A stretch of 64,000 bases of DNA from Zoroaster sp. YZ-2022 (GCA_029582265.1 CM055831.1:29078189-29142188), one strand, 5' to 3'. Positions 43,178 to 55,239 are shown, counted from the first letter of the stretch. The notes: generated by a model from the letters alone, not told the origin. Numbers and translations: made by a program.

Positions 43178-43600
43178 CTAGAGGCAGGGGCGTAGCGAAG
43201 GTATTTTGCGGACTGACGTAACCAGGATTTTCAGAGTAGGTAAATTTACCGACACAACACTAATATGACCAGACAAATTTACTTTGTTTTTCCCCAAAAC
43301 TGGGCAATCTCTAAAGTCGCTTGATAGCTCTTTCCGTATGTAAAATACAATTTAGGCCTATTACAAAGTAAAAGCAACTGATAACAAACACCTCAGCAAA
43401 TCTTCAGTGCTTAGAAACACAATACATTTATAGCAGGCAAACCATAGATCTAGGTTTGCCGACTGGAAATTTATTCTGGACCAACCCTTATTCTAGTTCC
43501 TTTGATGCTTCATTTGCCGACTGAAGCACTAAATTCTGACTGAGAAAAATTATTGGGGCGTCACATACACCCTCCCCACTTGCTACGGCCCTTACTAGAG
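43178..43600. mobile_element. MITE of the CAGTGGCGTAGC family, diverged
   Basis: Left end CTAGAGGCAGGGGCGTAGC, right end GCTACGGCCCTTACTAGAG (imperfect inverted repeat). The interior shares GTAAATTTACCGACAC with the other copies. Confidence 0.55.
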
Positions 43601-43720
43601 GGTTGCAATGAACGTACGTTATCAAATACCAATATTGTACCTTCTTAATGCACCCTATACATGTAAAAGGTTTGAAATAATAAAAGTGTTTTGAATGTAT
43701 ATTATACAATTCCAATGTCA

Positions 43721-46700
43721 TTATCTTGTCTCAAGCTTCTTGAGACACTTATATGTTGAATCCTGGAGTGACAAGAAACGGCAGTCGTCGCCATGTCCAA
43801 ATGGGGAAAGGTAACTTGTAACGTACGAAATACCAAGCTTATGTTGAGGATCAGCACGTGTTTGTATGCCACCTGATCCAGGATGTCCAAATTGTGGCAC
43901 CCCCTGGAAAGCAAAAGAGACAAAGGATCAATCTCTGGTGCGTTACAATGTAAGAGTTGTAAAAGCGCTATATAACAAACACGTCGTTAAAACGAATCAT
44001 AGTTCCCTTACCGTACGGTATATCACTTTAACGAATGACTACAATACACCATTCTGGCCTGTCAATCAATAACTGTACAGATGGACCAATAAAGTGACAC
44101 TTAACAAAACTGTTGCTATCCTCATTCAAGCTTTATTAATAATGTCCCTTCCTTTTAATCAAACGTTTATTAATTTTAGGCCTACTTCTGTCACCCTCAA
44201 ATTCGCCGTCGATGTGCCCTCTCGTGGTTGAGCTTAAATCTTACCTCGTTTTTAGTGATAACGAATCCTAGGCTGAATATCATCTCTAGACCAAACGTTC
44301 TATCTATGGTTCCAACATCTTTAGCCTCACTGGTGATTTTCTTGATAATGTCTTCTGAAAGTAACCTCTGACCATCACTACCAAGTCCTCCATTTACCAA
44401 AATTCCGTAAACTTTCGCAATGGCACGTGCCGTTCCGACACCAGAGGCCGAGGGTTGCTCGAGGGCAAGTATCTCCGGTTGTATGGCAAACTCGAACTAG
44501 TATAAACGAAAACAGGGAACAAATACTGTTCATATTGCAATGGATGCCCATAAGTCTATAGTGGCTCAACCACCAGGAAGAGAGATCCACCACCACAGGA
44601 GCCTAGGCCTATATGTATTGCCTAAGAAGCCCGTCACGCTACCCAGGTGTTTAAGGGGTAGCTTAAGACGAATTACACACGTTTTGAGCTCATTTGATCA
44701 AACTTGTATGAGCCAAGTGCCTGTTTGCCATTGCAATTGGGCAATCTACGATGTTACTTGTGCAGGCTTATTGGTTTTGATAGCCCAAAATGATTCGGTC
44801 TTATCGTGTTTCTGTGAGTCAGTCATGCGTACAATGAACATTGTATTACGTACATAATGAGCTCATGTATTAACCTCTTCTTGGAAGAAGTGTGATGTCT
44901 CTGAGAAGAGCCAGATCGACTGTTTGTTCTTGACGACTAGAGCACACTAGTTAAAACAAAGCCTCAAATCCTACAGAATGTACTCATTGGATTGTTTTCT
45001 GTTACAAACAATGCTGTATTTGGCTTAGGTTATTTCCATGGTTGCTAGGTTAATTTCGAAAAAAAAAAGATATAGGCCAAACTAAAATGGAGACAAAAAA
45101 GCTAATCCAGTACGGATCAAATAAAACGACTGTTGCTTATTATTTTGCAATCGGATCTCAGCAAAGAAGAGTGTAAAATATTGATTTAGACTTCCTCTGC
45201 TCGGTTATTTCACTGCACAACGCAATGTAAATATTCCTGATGAATATCGAGGGGTATAGGAAACTATTTTCAAGATTTAAGACTTAAGCGACTTCAGACT
45301 TAAGTCTTGAGACACAATTAAGCTAAACGGAAACAAAGTTATTTCCTTACCTTAAATGCAGATGTTTTCACGATTTTGGAAATATCACTGTTTCCAGAAA
45401 TCATGGCCCATAGGAAACGTCTGTTTAATGCACTGGTCAAGCCTTTTAGTGTGCTCAGATATCGAGTGGAAATAAGATCCCCAGTAAGCCTCGCTACGCG
45501 GTGGTATGATTCCAACGGTAGACCAATATCGAAGTCGATGTCTGTCAAATATTAAAGGGATATTTAACACGTGAAAATAGTCGTCACAAAGCTCTCAGAA
45601 CGCACTAATATAAGTATATGGGGGACCAAAAGTGGAGAACTTAATTTTCTGTCATAAAGCTCTCAGAACGCACTAATATACTTATGGGGGACCAAAAGTG
45701 GACAACTCAATTTTCTGTCGTTTTGACAGTAGAAAATCAGAATGAACGTTTTCGTAAAATGCATTTTTCTAGTATTCTACTTTTCTGGTAGCAGAAAATG
45801 AGAGTTAACGTTTTGGTGAAACCCATTTTTCCAAATTTCCATTTTTCATCTATCCAAAATTTAGATTTTACATTTTCTCATACACTGGCGGTCCAAAAGT
45901 GGACATGTGTTATTCTCATTTTTACTAGCCGAAAAGCAGACTGAGAAAATGGGTTTATTCCAAAACGTTCAATACAAAGCCGCCCCACCCCTTTGGTTGG
46001 GTTGAGAGTCATTGCACATAGAAATAAGAGAGCGCCTAGAAACAAAATATTTTCGGGGCACTGAAACCCGCCGTGAATAGCCTCATCCGGCAATTGTGCC
46101 CCAGAAACTATTGGTTCTAGCTCCACCCTATTTTTACTGCAAGAAAAAATAAATTACCAACTCAATTTGTTATTGTATGGAATGCAAGTGCAACTTCATT
46201 GTTCATTTATTGGCACGGTAACTTTTTATGTAGCTATTTGCAAATCTTGCAGAGTTATAAAGATTGTGTGTTGACCTTTGTGCTTCCTTTGCATGGAGTG
46301 TACTGTATGTAAAATAAGTAGTTCTAAGTTTTTAAACTGACTTGATTCATAAACTGTATCTGTGTTTCATAATTGTTATACCAAATAGTATGTAATAATT
46401 TTAAAATGTAATGGCTAATTATTATATTGTCTGGATGGATGGTTATGGTGAACTATTCACTGGCGTAGTAATATGTAGATGGACGGCTTTGGTGACACGC
46501 ACAGTTGCTGACTTGTTTTCGGTCTTTTTCCGAGAAGTTTATTGACACGGACGCACTCCTCTGTATTTAAGTACAATGAGTACTTCTTAGTTGTTATATT
46601 CACGATTTGTTTGAGGAATTGTATTTTTTTTAATGTTTAATTTAATTTTTATTTATTTATTTATTTTTTCGATTGTTGTGTAATTTCACATACAGATGTC

Positions 46701-49700
46701 AAGTACTGTACATGTACACATTCATGGACCGCATATCATGCTTTACATTTTGTGTATATTGTTAGCTATGTGCTCGTGTAACCAAATGTCTTTGTTTTTA
46801 CTTACGTTTACTATTATGTATCATTCCAGGCAATGGGGGTTTCTACATTGGGTTTGTTTCTACTGTGGATTAAGTCGACAATGATGTATAACTTAGTGCT
46901 GATTATTATCTGTGGGTTATGTTAATTACCCGGATTATCAAAAAAATAGACGGTTATTGTTAAGCATTAATTTGGAGACTGATCCTCCATGATATACCGT
47001 AATGGTTTCCCTACATTATTACTAAATTTGATGTCTAAAAGCGGGGTGAGGCTGTGCGCCCCCATATTGCCCAAATCCCGGATCCAACACTGCCTACAAG
47101 CACATCCCCACTTCTAAATAGCGATCGACGCCCAAGACTTAAAAAAAGGTGAAACTTCCAGCAGTAAATGCAACTGGTAGCAGCGCGACACCATCGCATT
47201 CAGACTGCCTCACGTTATTGTTGCACATCAATTGAATAGTAAAATGTAACAGGCTGCCTCCATAGCGGTAACTTATTATACTGCCCCTATGTTACTGCTC
47301 ATGGTCAGCCAAACATAAGTACGGTTAGTGTACACAACTATCTTATGATCATGTGATTGTGGTAAAATGTTAGTGCAATCAATTACGTGCAATCACATGA
47401 ATTAACCGGGTTATTTATGTAAACCTTTATATTCTACTTTTGGAAGACTCTCGTTCTTTGATATTACACGCACCCAATTGCATCTTTAAACCTCATTCAT
47501 ACAAGTCTCCCGGTCAATCATCTTGAGCTAACTGGAATGTAGGCCCTATGCCATAAAGGGAAGGTACAACATTGGTTTATACCTGTTTATACGTCAACAA
47601 AATTGTGAATGTTTTGTTCACACTTTTCTCATGACTTAGAATCCATATTGAGCTGATACTTTCACAGGTTGATTAAAAAAAGTAAGAATACCCGTACAGG
47701 CAGTTTTGCTAATATTACCTTCAACATTTAAAACATTTTATATATTACTGCTATTTGTTTATTTTATTTTTACCTCCAAATGATCCCCTCAATCTTTCCA
47801 AATAATGGAAACATAATTCACACTAACCAAATGGTTCAGCAATTTCCTCTCTGAAGAACTGCCCCAGCGTCCTATGTTTTGGATCAACTCGTCTCAATAA
47901 TTGGCTCAGATAAAGACCAAACGTCATAGTATGGTATCCGTGGGCGGTGCCCGGTTCCCATGCGGGAGGAGACTGTGCCAGTACCTCTCCCAATGCATCT
48001 TGATCCAGTAGAAGTTCAACCGTTATCTTCTCGCTGATGTAAGACAGCCCCGCCTAAATTAAACACAAAATTACAGTGCAACGCCGCTTTAGGGACACCC
48101 TGGTGTCTACCACAATAGTGGTCTATATTAGTGTTATTGCGCCACTATAGCGGCGTTGTTCTGTAGTTGAAAAAAGTTCCAATAATCCATTTTTCCATTG
48201 CAACTATATTCCTCTTTGAAGAACTGTCTAAGAGCACACTTTTCAAAACATCGAGATTACATCTCCACCGGTTTTTCAGAACCATCTTCTAAGACGAGAT
48301 TTATTCTACATAGTTTTCCCGCAATTTATATTCTTTGTTGTTTATTAGCTCCATCACTGAAATCATATCAACATATTCCTCTCTGCGTGTACGCTGCCAA
48401 TCATATTCTGCGCACGATGGTTGGTGAAAAATAGTTACTTACAACCATACATGTCTGCTCTATGAGACAAAACTCACAAGTCCAAATAACACTGATCTTT
48501 ATAACTGGATTGGAAGTGAGCGTTCACTGGCTGAATCAATCTCTCAGCCATCTTGATTCACCAAGAAGCTAGTTTAGTGTATTATGAAACCGTATATGGG
48601 CATGATACAAAATGTTCGAACAACGTATACGTTAATTTAATATTTGATCAAGATTTTGTGGAATAGTGTGGAATAGGTCGTCTTCATTTTACGTCCACCT
48701 TTTTGGTCTTTATAATTAATTCCAATTGATTTGCTGTCAACAATTAATTCCAATGATTTCAGAGGCATTCATGCTGTTGTAGTTTATAAAGGGCATTGTG
48801 CTTCATGCATACAGGACACAATTGTTTGCATTTCTGCAGGTATAATATAAAGGGAGTCATAATATTACTCTATGAATGTGATCGACAATGGTCGAGCGGT
48901 TTAGTGCCATGGTCGAGAGGTTTAGTGTATCAGATTTGTGTTCTGATGGCTGAGTCGTCAGAATGTGGGTTCGAATCCCGACCGCGACCGGGGTGCTTGT
49001 GTCCTCGAGCAAGACACTTTACCATAATTGCTTCTCTCCACCCAGGAGTAAATGGGTACCTGTGAGGGCAGAGTTGGTTGTTGTGTTTGATTAGCCCATA
49101 TGCGCCGAAATGGCAGCAACTGAGCTGTATACTCCCCAGGGAGCTGAGATGGTTTCAGGAATGATTTATGTGCCTGATGAGCAGGGGTAATAATGTACAG
49201 CGCTGTTGCAAAATTCCTCCATTATTATTATTAATCAGCATTGAAATGAAATGTAAACTTGTGTGGTTTATTGGAGATTCAAAATAGCTGCCGGTGACTT
49301 CATGCTTTATAAGCCAGTCAGCGTTAGTTTAGCGATCAGTGCTTTATAGACATCTTACCTCATGATTGAGAAGCATGCGCACTGTGACATTCTCTTTGTC
49401 ATTCTGAGCAAATTCCGGCCAATAAGAAGCTACAGTTCCATCGTAATCAAGAAGACCCCTGTCCACGAGTACAGCCATGCAAAGTGCAGCCATCCCTAAA
49501 TTAAATAATGTAACATGGTATCCCGAAAACTTCAAAACTTGTTATTGTTCTTTTCTACCCAAATCAATATATAGCGCTAGCGGGGAGGGCGTAATCAAAT
49601 AGTTTAAATCACATGCAGGCTAAATCTTTTTTTAAGATTTGAAGAAGAAAAATAATGATTATCACGGTCAGGTCTGACATATCCCACACTGTTTGCAGGA

Positions 49701-51174
49701 AAGTATATGTTTAAAGAAGACACAAATTCATTAGCCCTTCTCTACATAAGTTGATTGTTTTAATTAACCTCAACTAGTGGCAACGTGTTGATAGCATACG
49801 TAGCTAGTATACGTAGCTATACAAACACTTGTTAAAGGCCTTTAGAAATTGTTTGACTTGAAAGCATTATGTACAGTGTACAGTGTACACCTCTGTAGAC
49901 CTTCCCAGTACCCATGGTGATTAAACTTGCTACCTTTTTAATTGTCAATTTGTATAGGAGCTTTAATACATTTTAAGGATATTTGCATATGTATGAGCAC
50001 ATCAGTGATGTCACAGCGGCGGGATCATTAGCAACATCATGGTTAGTTAAATGCAAAACAGTAGTTAATGGCCTTAACGTTTCGAACCTGCGCTTTAAAG
50101 TTGATTGAATTCCTCGTCTTTTCCAAATTCAGTTTCCTTATTTGTTAGTTTTGTCTTGTTAACCGAGTTTGATTTTGTGCACTTCCAGTGCTGCTGTGAC
50201 ACTGAGTTCCTAATCAATAACAGACTATGCAATTTGCTCACCTTTTGTTGCAGAGAACACAACGGCCGTCGTATCCTCCGCCCATGGCCGAATGGCTTCA
50301 CTGTCTGCGTAGCCTCCCCAAATGTCAACGACCTTTGACCCTTTATAATAGACCGTGAAGGCTGAACCTCCAGTGGGATACTCCACGCCATTCTCAAAAT
50401 TTTCCCTGAAAATAGAAATTATTAAAATAGCTGTGGGGTTTGGACCACACTCAAACCCAAGGATAGGATGTTGTGAGGAACAAAAAACGTTGTGGGGACT
50501 GAAATCCCTATAACGTTCTGTTAACGTTCTTTTTGTCCCCACAACTATGTGTTGCCGAGCTAGGGCCAGTGGCGTAGCCAGGATTTTTAGAGCGAGGAAA
50601 AAACATTTTGGAGGTAAATTTACCTAAACAAAACTCAAATGAACCGAAAAATTATGTCAATGTTCAGTAGCCATTCAGGAGTTCAGAAATACCACCAAGT
50701 TTGTGAATTTACAGACACAAGTGCCGCCCACTAGCGGCCGTCCCCTGTCCCCTTTAGCTTTTTGCCACTGGCCAGGTTCTTCAATAATAATTCACCAACA
50801 AATTCGACTGGCATGGTAGTCTAGTGGTTAGAACACTCACTTTGCAAGTAGCTTGGATGATCCTAGCGTTTCGTGTGTTGTACTACTTTGCAAGTAGAAG
50901 GTACTGGGATCAAGACTAGGTTTTTCAATGGGCCTAACAACACTACAACAAGACAACACTACAGTTAGGTCTGTCCTAACTATAGTTTGGATCGATGCTA
51001 TAATTGGGGCGTGACATGTAGACCCCCTTACCTGAACACCTTGAGCACCGGTTCGAATCCAGGCTGGACGGTTCCCGATGTGATAACCGGGCGAGTTTCT
51101 GTCCATAGCTGCGGTACATAAAGTACGAGGACTGCTGTCACACACACCAACACTGCGTTTTGTACGAGCGCCAT
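43721..51174 (-). CDS. Class-C beta-lactamase-like serine hydrolase, secreted, complete 7-exon gene
   Basis: Exons in order of transcription: 51174-51032, 50405-50242, 49495-49359, 48053-47828, 45541-45351, 44496-44245, 43903-43721. All junctions are GT-AG and phases fit; the sum is 1296 nt, 431 residues plus TAA. Residues 6-20 are hydrophobic, a signal peptide or anchor. Catalytic motif Ser99-Ala-Thr-Lys102 (FSATKG) is the nucleophile site; Tyr188 in HGYHTMTFG is the probable general base position; FGHPGSGG (about residues 376-383) replaces the KTG-type third motif. WGGYAD, LLNHEAGLS and PSASGVGTARAIA also fit the family of animal beta-lactamase domain-containing proteins related to bacterial class C enzymes, DD-peptidases and esterases. 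The natural substrate is unknown. Introns hold a SINE, a MITE and a tRNA-like repeat. Intact frame and conserved motifs suggest an active gene. Confidence 0.9.
45580..45720. repeat. Short direct duplication in an intron
   Basis: CATAAAGCTCTCAGAACGCACTAATAT-like sequence followed by GGGGGACCAAAAGTGGA appears twice, near 45585 and 45655, and GGTCCAAAAGTGGACA again near 45890. It lies in the intron between the fourth and fifth exons of the beta-lactamase-like gene. Confidence 0.6.
48888..49215 (+). mobile_element. tRNA-derived SINE, best copy C
   Basis: The head carries two near-copies of ATGGTCGAG(C/A)GGTTTAGTG and a B-box GGGTTCGAATCCCGACC. The body continues TCGAGCAAGACACTTTACCA, GAGTAAATGGGTACCTGTGA and GAGATGGTTTCAGGAATGAT and ends at GTAATAATGTACAGCGC with a following ATT run. 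It is the reference copy for 18720-19085 and 25895-26160. Confidence 0.82.
50564..50773. mobile_element. MITE, CAGTGGCGTAGC family, complete copy
   Basis: 210 bp bounded by GGCCAGTGGC (50564-50573) and GCCACTGGCC (50764-50773), perfect inverted ends that include any target duplication. The first intron of the beta-lactamase-like gene contains it. Relatives lie at 1-106, about 17990-18125 and 43178-43600. Confidence 0.75.
50808..50935 (+). mobile_element. tRNA-like SINE head (tentative)
   Basis: GGTAGTCTAGTGGTTAGAAC resembles a tRNA A-box, but the B-box (GGGATCAAGACTAGG) is decayed and the sequence ACTTTGCAAGTAG is duplicated. It is not a functional tRNA gene. Confidence 0.4.
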
Positions 51175-51208
51175 CTTTGCTTTGTATTTCAATGACAAGA
51201 ACTAGACA

Positions 51209-53147
51209 TTTAGGTGTTTGTCCTTTGGACGAACACAGAGCTGTTACGTTAATGACGTTGTTTTGTTTACAGTTAATGACCTTGACCTTAGATACTTAAT
51301 GGAGTATGCCATGAATGGAGTATTTCAACGGAGACTGATATTGAGGGTGTCTTGTTTTGTCCTGTTTGGACTGGAAGGAAAGGTCAAAGTGGGGTCGTGT
51401 TTGTGAATTTAATGTCAGATAAGTTGTAAGGTACAGGAGTCTGGATGAAATTATCTTGACCTTTGTTTTTGCAAGGTGTTTGTCCTTCGGACGAACACAA
51501 AGCTGTTACGATTTATAATTTATTTGCATTTAATTTGTGAGGATGTTTGGGTGCAGTGAAAAAAATAAGAATTCCTCAGTACTATTTTTGTTCTAATATG
51601 TTAAAGAAACTTCATCGCATTGTTTTTGTACCCTAAAATATTTATTTTTATTCAAACTTCCTGTTGAACCGGAAGTAGAGGTCATTATGAGGTCACGATA
51701 CCACAGCGCACATTCACAGTACCCATCAAGTCTATAACTGCAAAAAGTTTAAGTATCGAGTGTATATTTCTTGAGTTATGGTTCAAAGTGGATTTGCTAA
51801 TTAAATATTTATGACACTGTAAATGGAAACTGGATGACGTCACGATGACGAAATTAGGTTTTTCGTACTAAGTTTTTGATTATGTACAATTTGGTGTATA
51901 GTTTGACCCAATACAATAAAGTTTAGTTTTCGGCCGATTGCATTCCACGCTGTAAGTTGCTACGCTTGGAACAATGATTATGTCACTTATAAAACCGGTC
52001 ATTTGAGGGCGCTATACGAGTTTTATGGTGGACAGGTCACGCTACACGTTAGTAATGGTGCCGAGCTAGAGCGGCATCAGTTAAACATATGTAGGATTTG
52101 AAAAACGAGTCCATAACGTGCATTATGTATACGGGTTGTGCACAAAGTAATTGGCCCTAACGCCGCTTACGAATCCAATAACTACAATTGCGTTCAGACA
52201 TCGTTCTTTAATTAGATTTGACTCAGTCGCAGCATTATATTTGTGTGTGTACGATGTACAAATGTATATTGAGAATCGCTAGCAATTAAGAGCGTGACTT
52301 AGTCACACTACGTGTCTGGACCACTGCTTTCATGTGATTCAGCAAGCGTAAAAATGACGTCTGGGCACCACACGAAAACAGATTCATCCATTGCAACAAG
52401 CCAATGCAATAATCAAGTGAAATTGAAACGTTAGGGATACGTATTAGCCTGGACCCCGCTCCATGAATTTACCATAGAGTTACCTAGTGAATGATGTATA
52501 TCAGTGTACCCATACTTCACAAATTTAAACTAAACGATGAGCTTTTGAAATAGAAATTCATTCATTAATTAGTTGTAATGGCCTGGAATTAACTGTTACT
52601 AAAAGCTAATTTGTTTTAATGATGATTTAGGTAAAAATATGAGACGGATATTGAAATTATGACAAAAACGTGTGTTGACTACCTATGAAAAATATCCACT
52701 ATTTTAGTGCATGTGTTTTGTACACAGATACAAAACGCGCTATAAATGATGTCATGATGACGTCACAAGACATTGCAGGCCAAAAGGCACATCTACAATA
52801 CCCCACAAATGTATAACTGAAAAAAGTTTGATGATCGGGTGTATACTTCTTGAGCTATGGTGATAACAAGATTGCCTAATTAAATATTCACGTGACTATA
52901 ACTAAGCTAATTAATTAATAATTTTAGTCTAATGACATTTAGAAACTAAGTCAAGGCATAAGCTTCCATATGGTATATGAGTTGACTCTTTCTGACAATG
53001 CTAAGAAGGCCATTTGCCGCGAAGAAAGTGCACGTGTTAATGCAATGGGGTTTTGCCGGAAAGGAAGAATAATGTATAATAAAAAATAAAAAATATCTTG
53101 ACAGAAACAATAGCTGTTCCGACCTACCAGGTCGTAACAGCTAATAA
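51209..53147 (+). mobile_element. 1.6-kb interspersed repeat, copy B with an extra 5' end
   Basis: The 5' end sequence GGTGTTTGTCCTTTGGACGA stands at about 51212 and again (TTCGGACGA) at about 51474, then the body matches copy A (20398-21995), ending in a hairpin CTGTTCCGACC...GGTCGTAACAG followed by CTAAT at 53147. The doubled 5' end suggests one copy inserted into, or recombined with, another. Confidence 0.65.
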
Positions 53148-54414
53148 CTATAAACAGCATTTAGGCCTAAAGGATTCAGGTGATATTTGTCCACCGATCC
53201 ATGTCAGCATACAATGGTAAATAAAAACGACTGGGTCACGTCCATGAAAACCTTCCCCTACAAAGCGTACGGCTGTTGCATGCCCTATACTAACATTTTG
53301 TGTCGTGCAGCAAATGAGAGAATGTGTTGCTAAAATAGGTTTAAGTTTATTTATTCGGTATTAAATCCAACATTTCAAAATAGCACAGCACAATCAGCAA
53401 AAACAAATCGCAAAGACAGAAAACAGTTCATGTTTACAGACAAGGCTAACCCATACAGCTTTACAGGCTCATTTCCAGTGGGGTCCTCGCCTTTAGTCAA
53501 GCCGCACGCGGCGCATTTACCATTCTAAGGAACCAATCCGTTCTGAATATACACCTGCAAATTTATTAAAAACCAATCATTGTGAACAAAATGTTAAATA
53601 AATTATATTATATATCAAAAATTAGTAACCTAATGCATCATGTTTTAACATTTCTCTACCAAATCGGTAAACATCGGAAAAACAAAAAAATGACATTAAA
53701 ACGTAACAACCAGATACAAACCCAAAAGATGAAGACAGAACATATTTTGTTTAAACATTAAAGCAGAGAAAAAGAAAAAGAAATTAAACCGAGGAAATCA
53801 TTCGATTATGATTTTGATCATTGATGGGCACTCACCAAGATAGTAAGAGGGGACATAATGAGATTACTCTTACAAGAACATGTGGAATTTGAAGTACCAT
53901 CTACAATAAAATTGAGAATAATATAACCAGTTAGGCTATATGCAGTACAGACGATAAGCAAAGATACGAGTTGAGACGGAGTTTACGGTGATGATACAGT
54001 TTAATACATGTCGGATGGTGGAGGCATTCTCTGCCCTCACTAAGAATTCACAAGGTTTATATACACAATTTATGAACACTTTCTTATAAGATCATAACCT
54101 TAAAAGGACTTGTTTCATACCTTATGAATGATACATTTTGAATAATTAGACAATACAATAATATGTTTGGTTGGTTTGAGAAAGAGAGGTTGTCCTAAGC
54201 AAATCGATGTAGAGTGGAGTAGTATGTCTAATGCCGGAGGGGGCATTTTAACAAAAACAATCATTTTTAAAATCAGTTCTGACATCATGAAAGTATTGAT
54301 GACGTCACGCGGATAGCCGCTGGTTTTACGATGATAAAAAATCGATGATTAAAACTATTTTTTTTTAAAAATATGGGTTAAAACCTCATAAAAAAAATCG
54401 AAGGGGTTTTAGCG
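53148..54414. other. Transition between host DNA and viral block, boundary not resolved
   Basis: 53148 to about 54230 looks like host intergenic DNA without genes. From about 54290 the sequence turns very AT-rich with poly-T runs before the tandem repeat at 54415. No terminal inverted repeat or target duplication can be tested because the other end of the element is outside the window. Confidence 0.45.
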
Positions 54415-54534
54415 GATTTTTTTAAAATTAACATCATCACCACGATTTTTTTAAAATTAACATCATCACCACGATTTTTTTAAAATTAACATCATCACCA
54501 CGATTTTTTTAAAATTAACATCATCACCACGATT
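54415..54534. repeat. 29-bp tandem repeat, four copies
   Basis: Copies start at 54415, 54444, 54473 and 54502, with the start of a fifth at 54531. Each has a T-run, then TTAAAATTAACATCATCACC and AC. It lies at the left edge of the viral block, before the first gene. Confidence 0.95.
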
Positions 54535-54545
54535 AAAAAAGAGAC

Positions 54546-54570
54546 TTTAAAAAGTGAGATAATGAAATAA
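54546..54570 (+). promoter_or_regulatory. Promoter-like box, copy 1
   Basis: TTTAAAAAGTGAGATAATGA and five more bases, 49 bases before the ATG at 54595. It matches the box at 54825-54849 at 23 of 25 positions. Confidence 0.6.
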
Positions 54571-54594
54571 CTATTATCTAGTTGTATAATAAAG

Positions 54595-54810
54595 ATGCCT
54601 ACAAAGAAACAACTCAAATACGCATTGAAACAATTGAAAATATTTAATAGAGTATTCTGTAATAGTAACATAAAATTACTATTGATTAAAAAAGACAATA
54701 AATATCACTACGTTTGTAGAATGTATGAAAAAATATTATTACCATACAGAATCATTTTAGCAAACGGTCACGTAACTCGTATTCTTACGGTTATTACAGA
54801 GATTTGGTGA
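54595..54810 (+). CDS. Small basic viral protein, unknown
   Basis: 71 residues, rich in lysine, with two or three cysteines and no recognised domain. I keep it because it is open, lies at the head of the block, is followed within 62 bases by another gene, and shares a 25-bp upstream box and the TAATAAAG-ATG start context with that gene. The start follows directly after the conserved leader. Function unknown; a DNA-binding or regulatory role would be a guess. Confidence 0.5.
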   Translation: MPTKKQLKYALKQLKIFNRVFCNSNIKLLLIKKDNKYHYVCRMYEKILLPYRIILANGHVTRILTVITEIW

Positions 54811-54824
54811 GGTTTTAACGTAGT

Positions 54825-54849
54825 TTTAAAAAGTGACATAATGAATTAA
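54825..54849 (+). promoter_or_regulatory. Promoter-like box, copy 2
   Basis: TTTAAAAAGTGACATAATGA and five more bases, 48 bases before the ATG at 54873. Same spacing as copy 1; both are followed by TAATAAAG just before the ATG. Confidence 0.6.
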
Positions 54850-54872
54850 TATTATATTGTTTAATAATAAAG

Positions 54873-55166
54873 ATGGAGAGAACAATAATTATGTGTGAAT
54901 GGCTTTTAGTTGGTAAAAACTGCAAGTGTTGTAGAATGAGTATTCGTGGTGATGTCTATTGCCCGATGCATCGATGGCGTATTCGGCTAGGAAAAAGTAT
55001 TCCACTTGCATGTTATAGATGTAAAAATGGCACAAAAGCAAAGGCGGGCTCGTGTACGAAATGCACGAGGATATTAAATGTAGTGAGAGTAAAATCTAAA
55101 CGTTGTTACAATAGAGTGATGAAAGAATTGTTGGAAAGAAATTTCTTTATGGATTATAAATTATAA
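54873..55166 (+). CDS. Small Cys-rich, probably zinc-binding viral protein
   Basis: 97 residues with an ordered set of metal-ligand candidates: Cys17, Cys19/20, Cys30-x-x-His33, then Cys47-x-x-Cys50 and Cys61-x-x-Cys64. The second quartet reads as a zinc ribbon or knuckle; the first could bind a second ion. It is strongly basic between the pairs. Such small basic zinc proteins often bind nucleic acid, but nothing shows the target. It shares its upstream box with the previous gene, so both are probably expressed together. The start at 54873 is fixed by the shared leader; Met7 is an alternative. Confidence 0.6.
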   Translation: MERTIIMCEWLLVGKNCKCCRMSIRGDVYCPMHRWRIRLGKSIPLACYRCKNGTKAKAGSCTKCTRILNVVRVKSKRCYNRVMKELLERNFFMDYKL

Positions 55167-55212
55167 TTATGCCGTCGCTGGGGCGTACGGAGGAGGTCTA
55201 TCGAACGTTTTT

Positions 55213-55239
55213 ACACGCTCCGCCCCTTGCGAAGCGTGT
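55213..55239. terminator. Hairpin between convergent viral genes
   Basis: ACACGCT (55213-55219) pairs with AGCGTGT (55233-55239), followed by a T-run. It lies between the ends of the plus-strand gene ending at 55166 and the minus-strand gene ending at 55283. A role in 3' end formation is only suggested by its position. Confidence 0.3.

Noticed and set aside
43866..44072. Plus-strand frame MPPDPGCPNCGTP
   Set aside because: Opposite strand of the last exon of the beta-lactamase-like gene.
50808..50935. Functional tRNA gene
   Set aside because: The A-box-like part is fair, but the B-box is decayed, a segment is duplicated, and no cloverleaf can be drawn.
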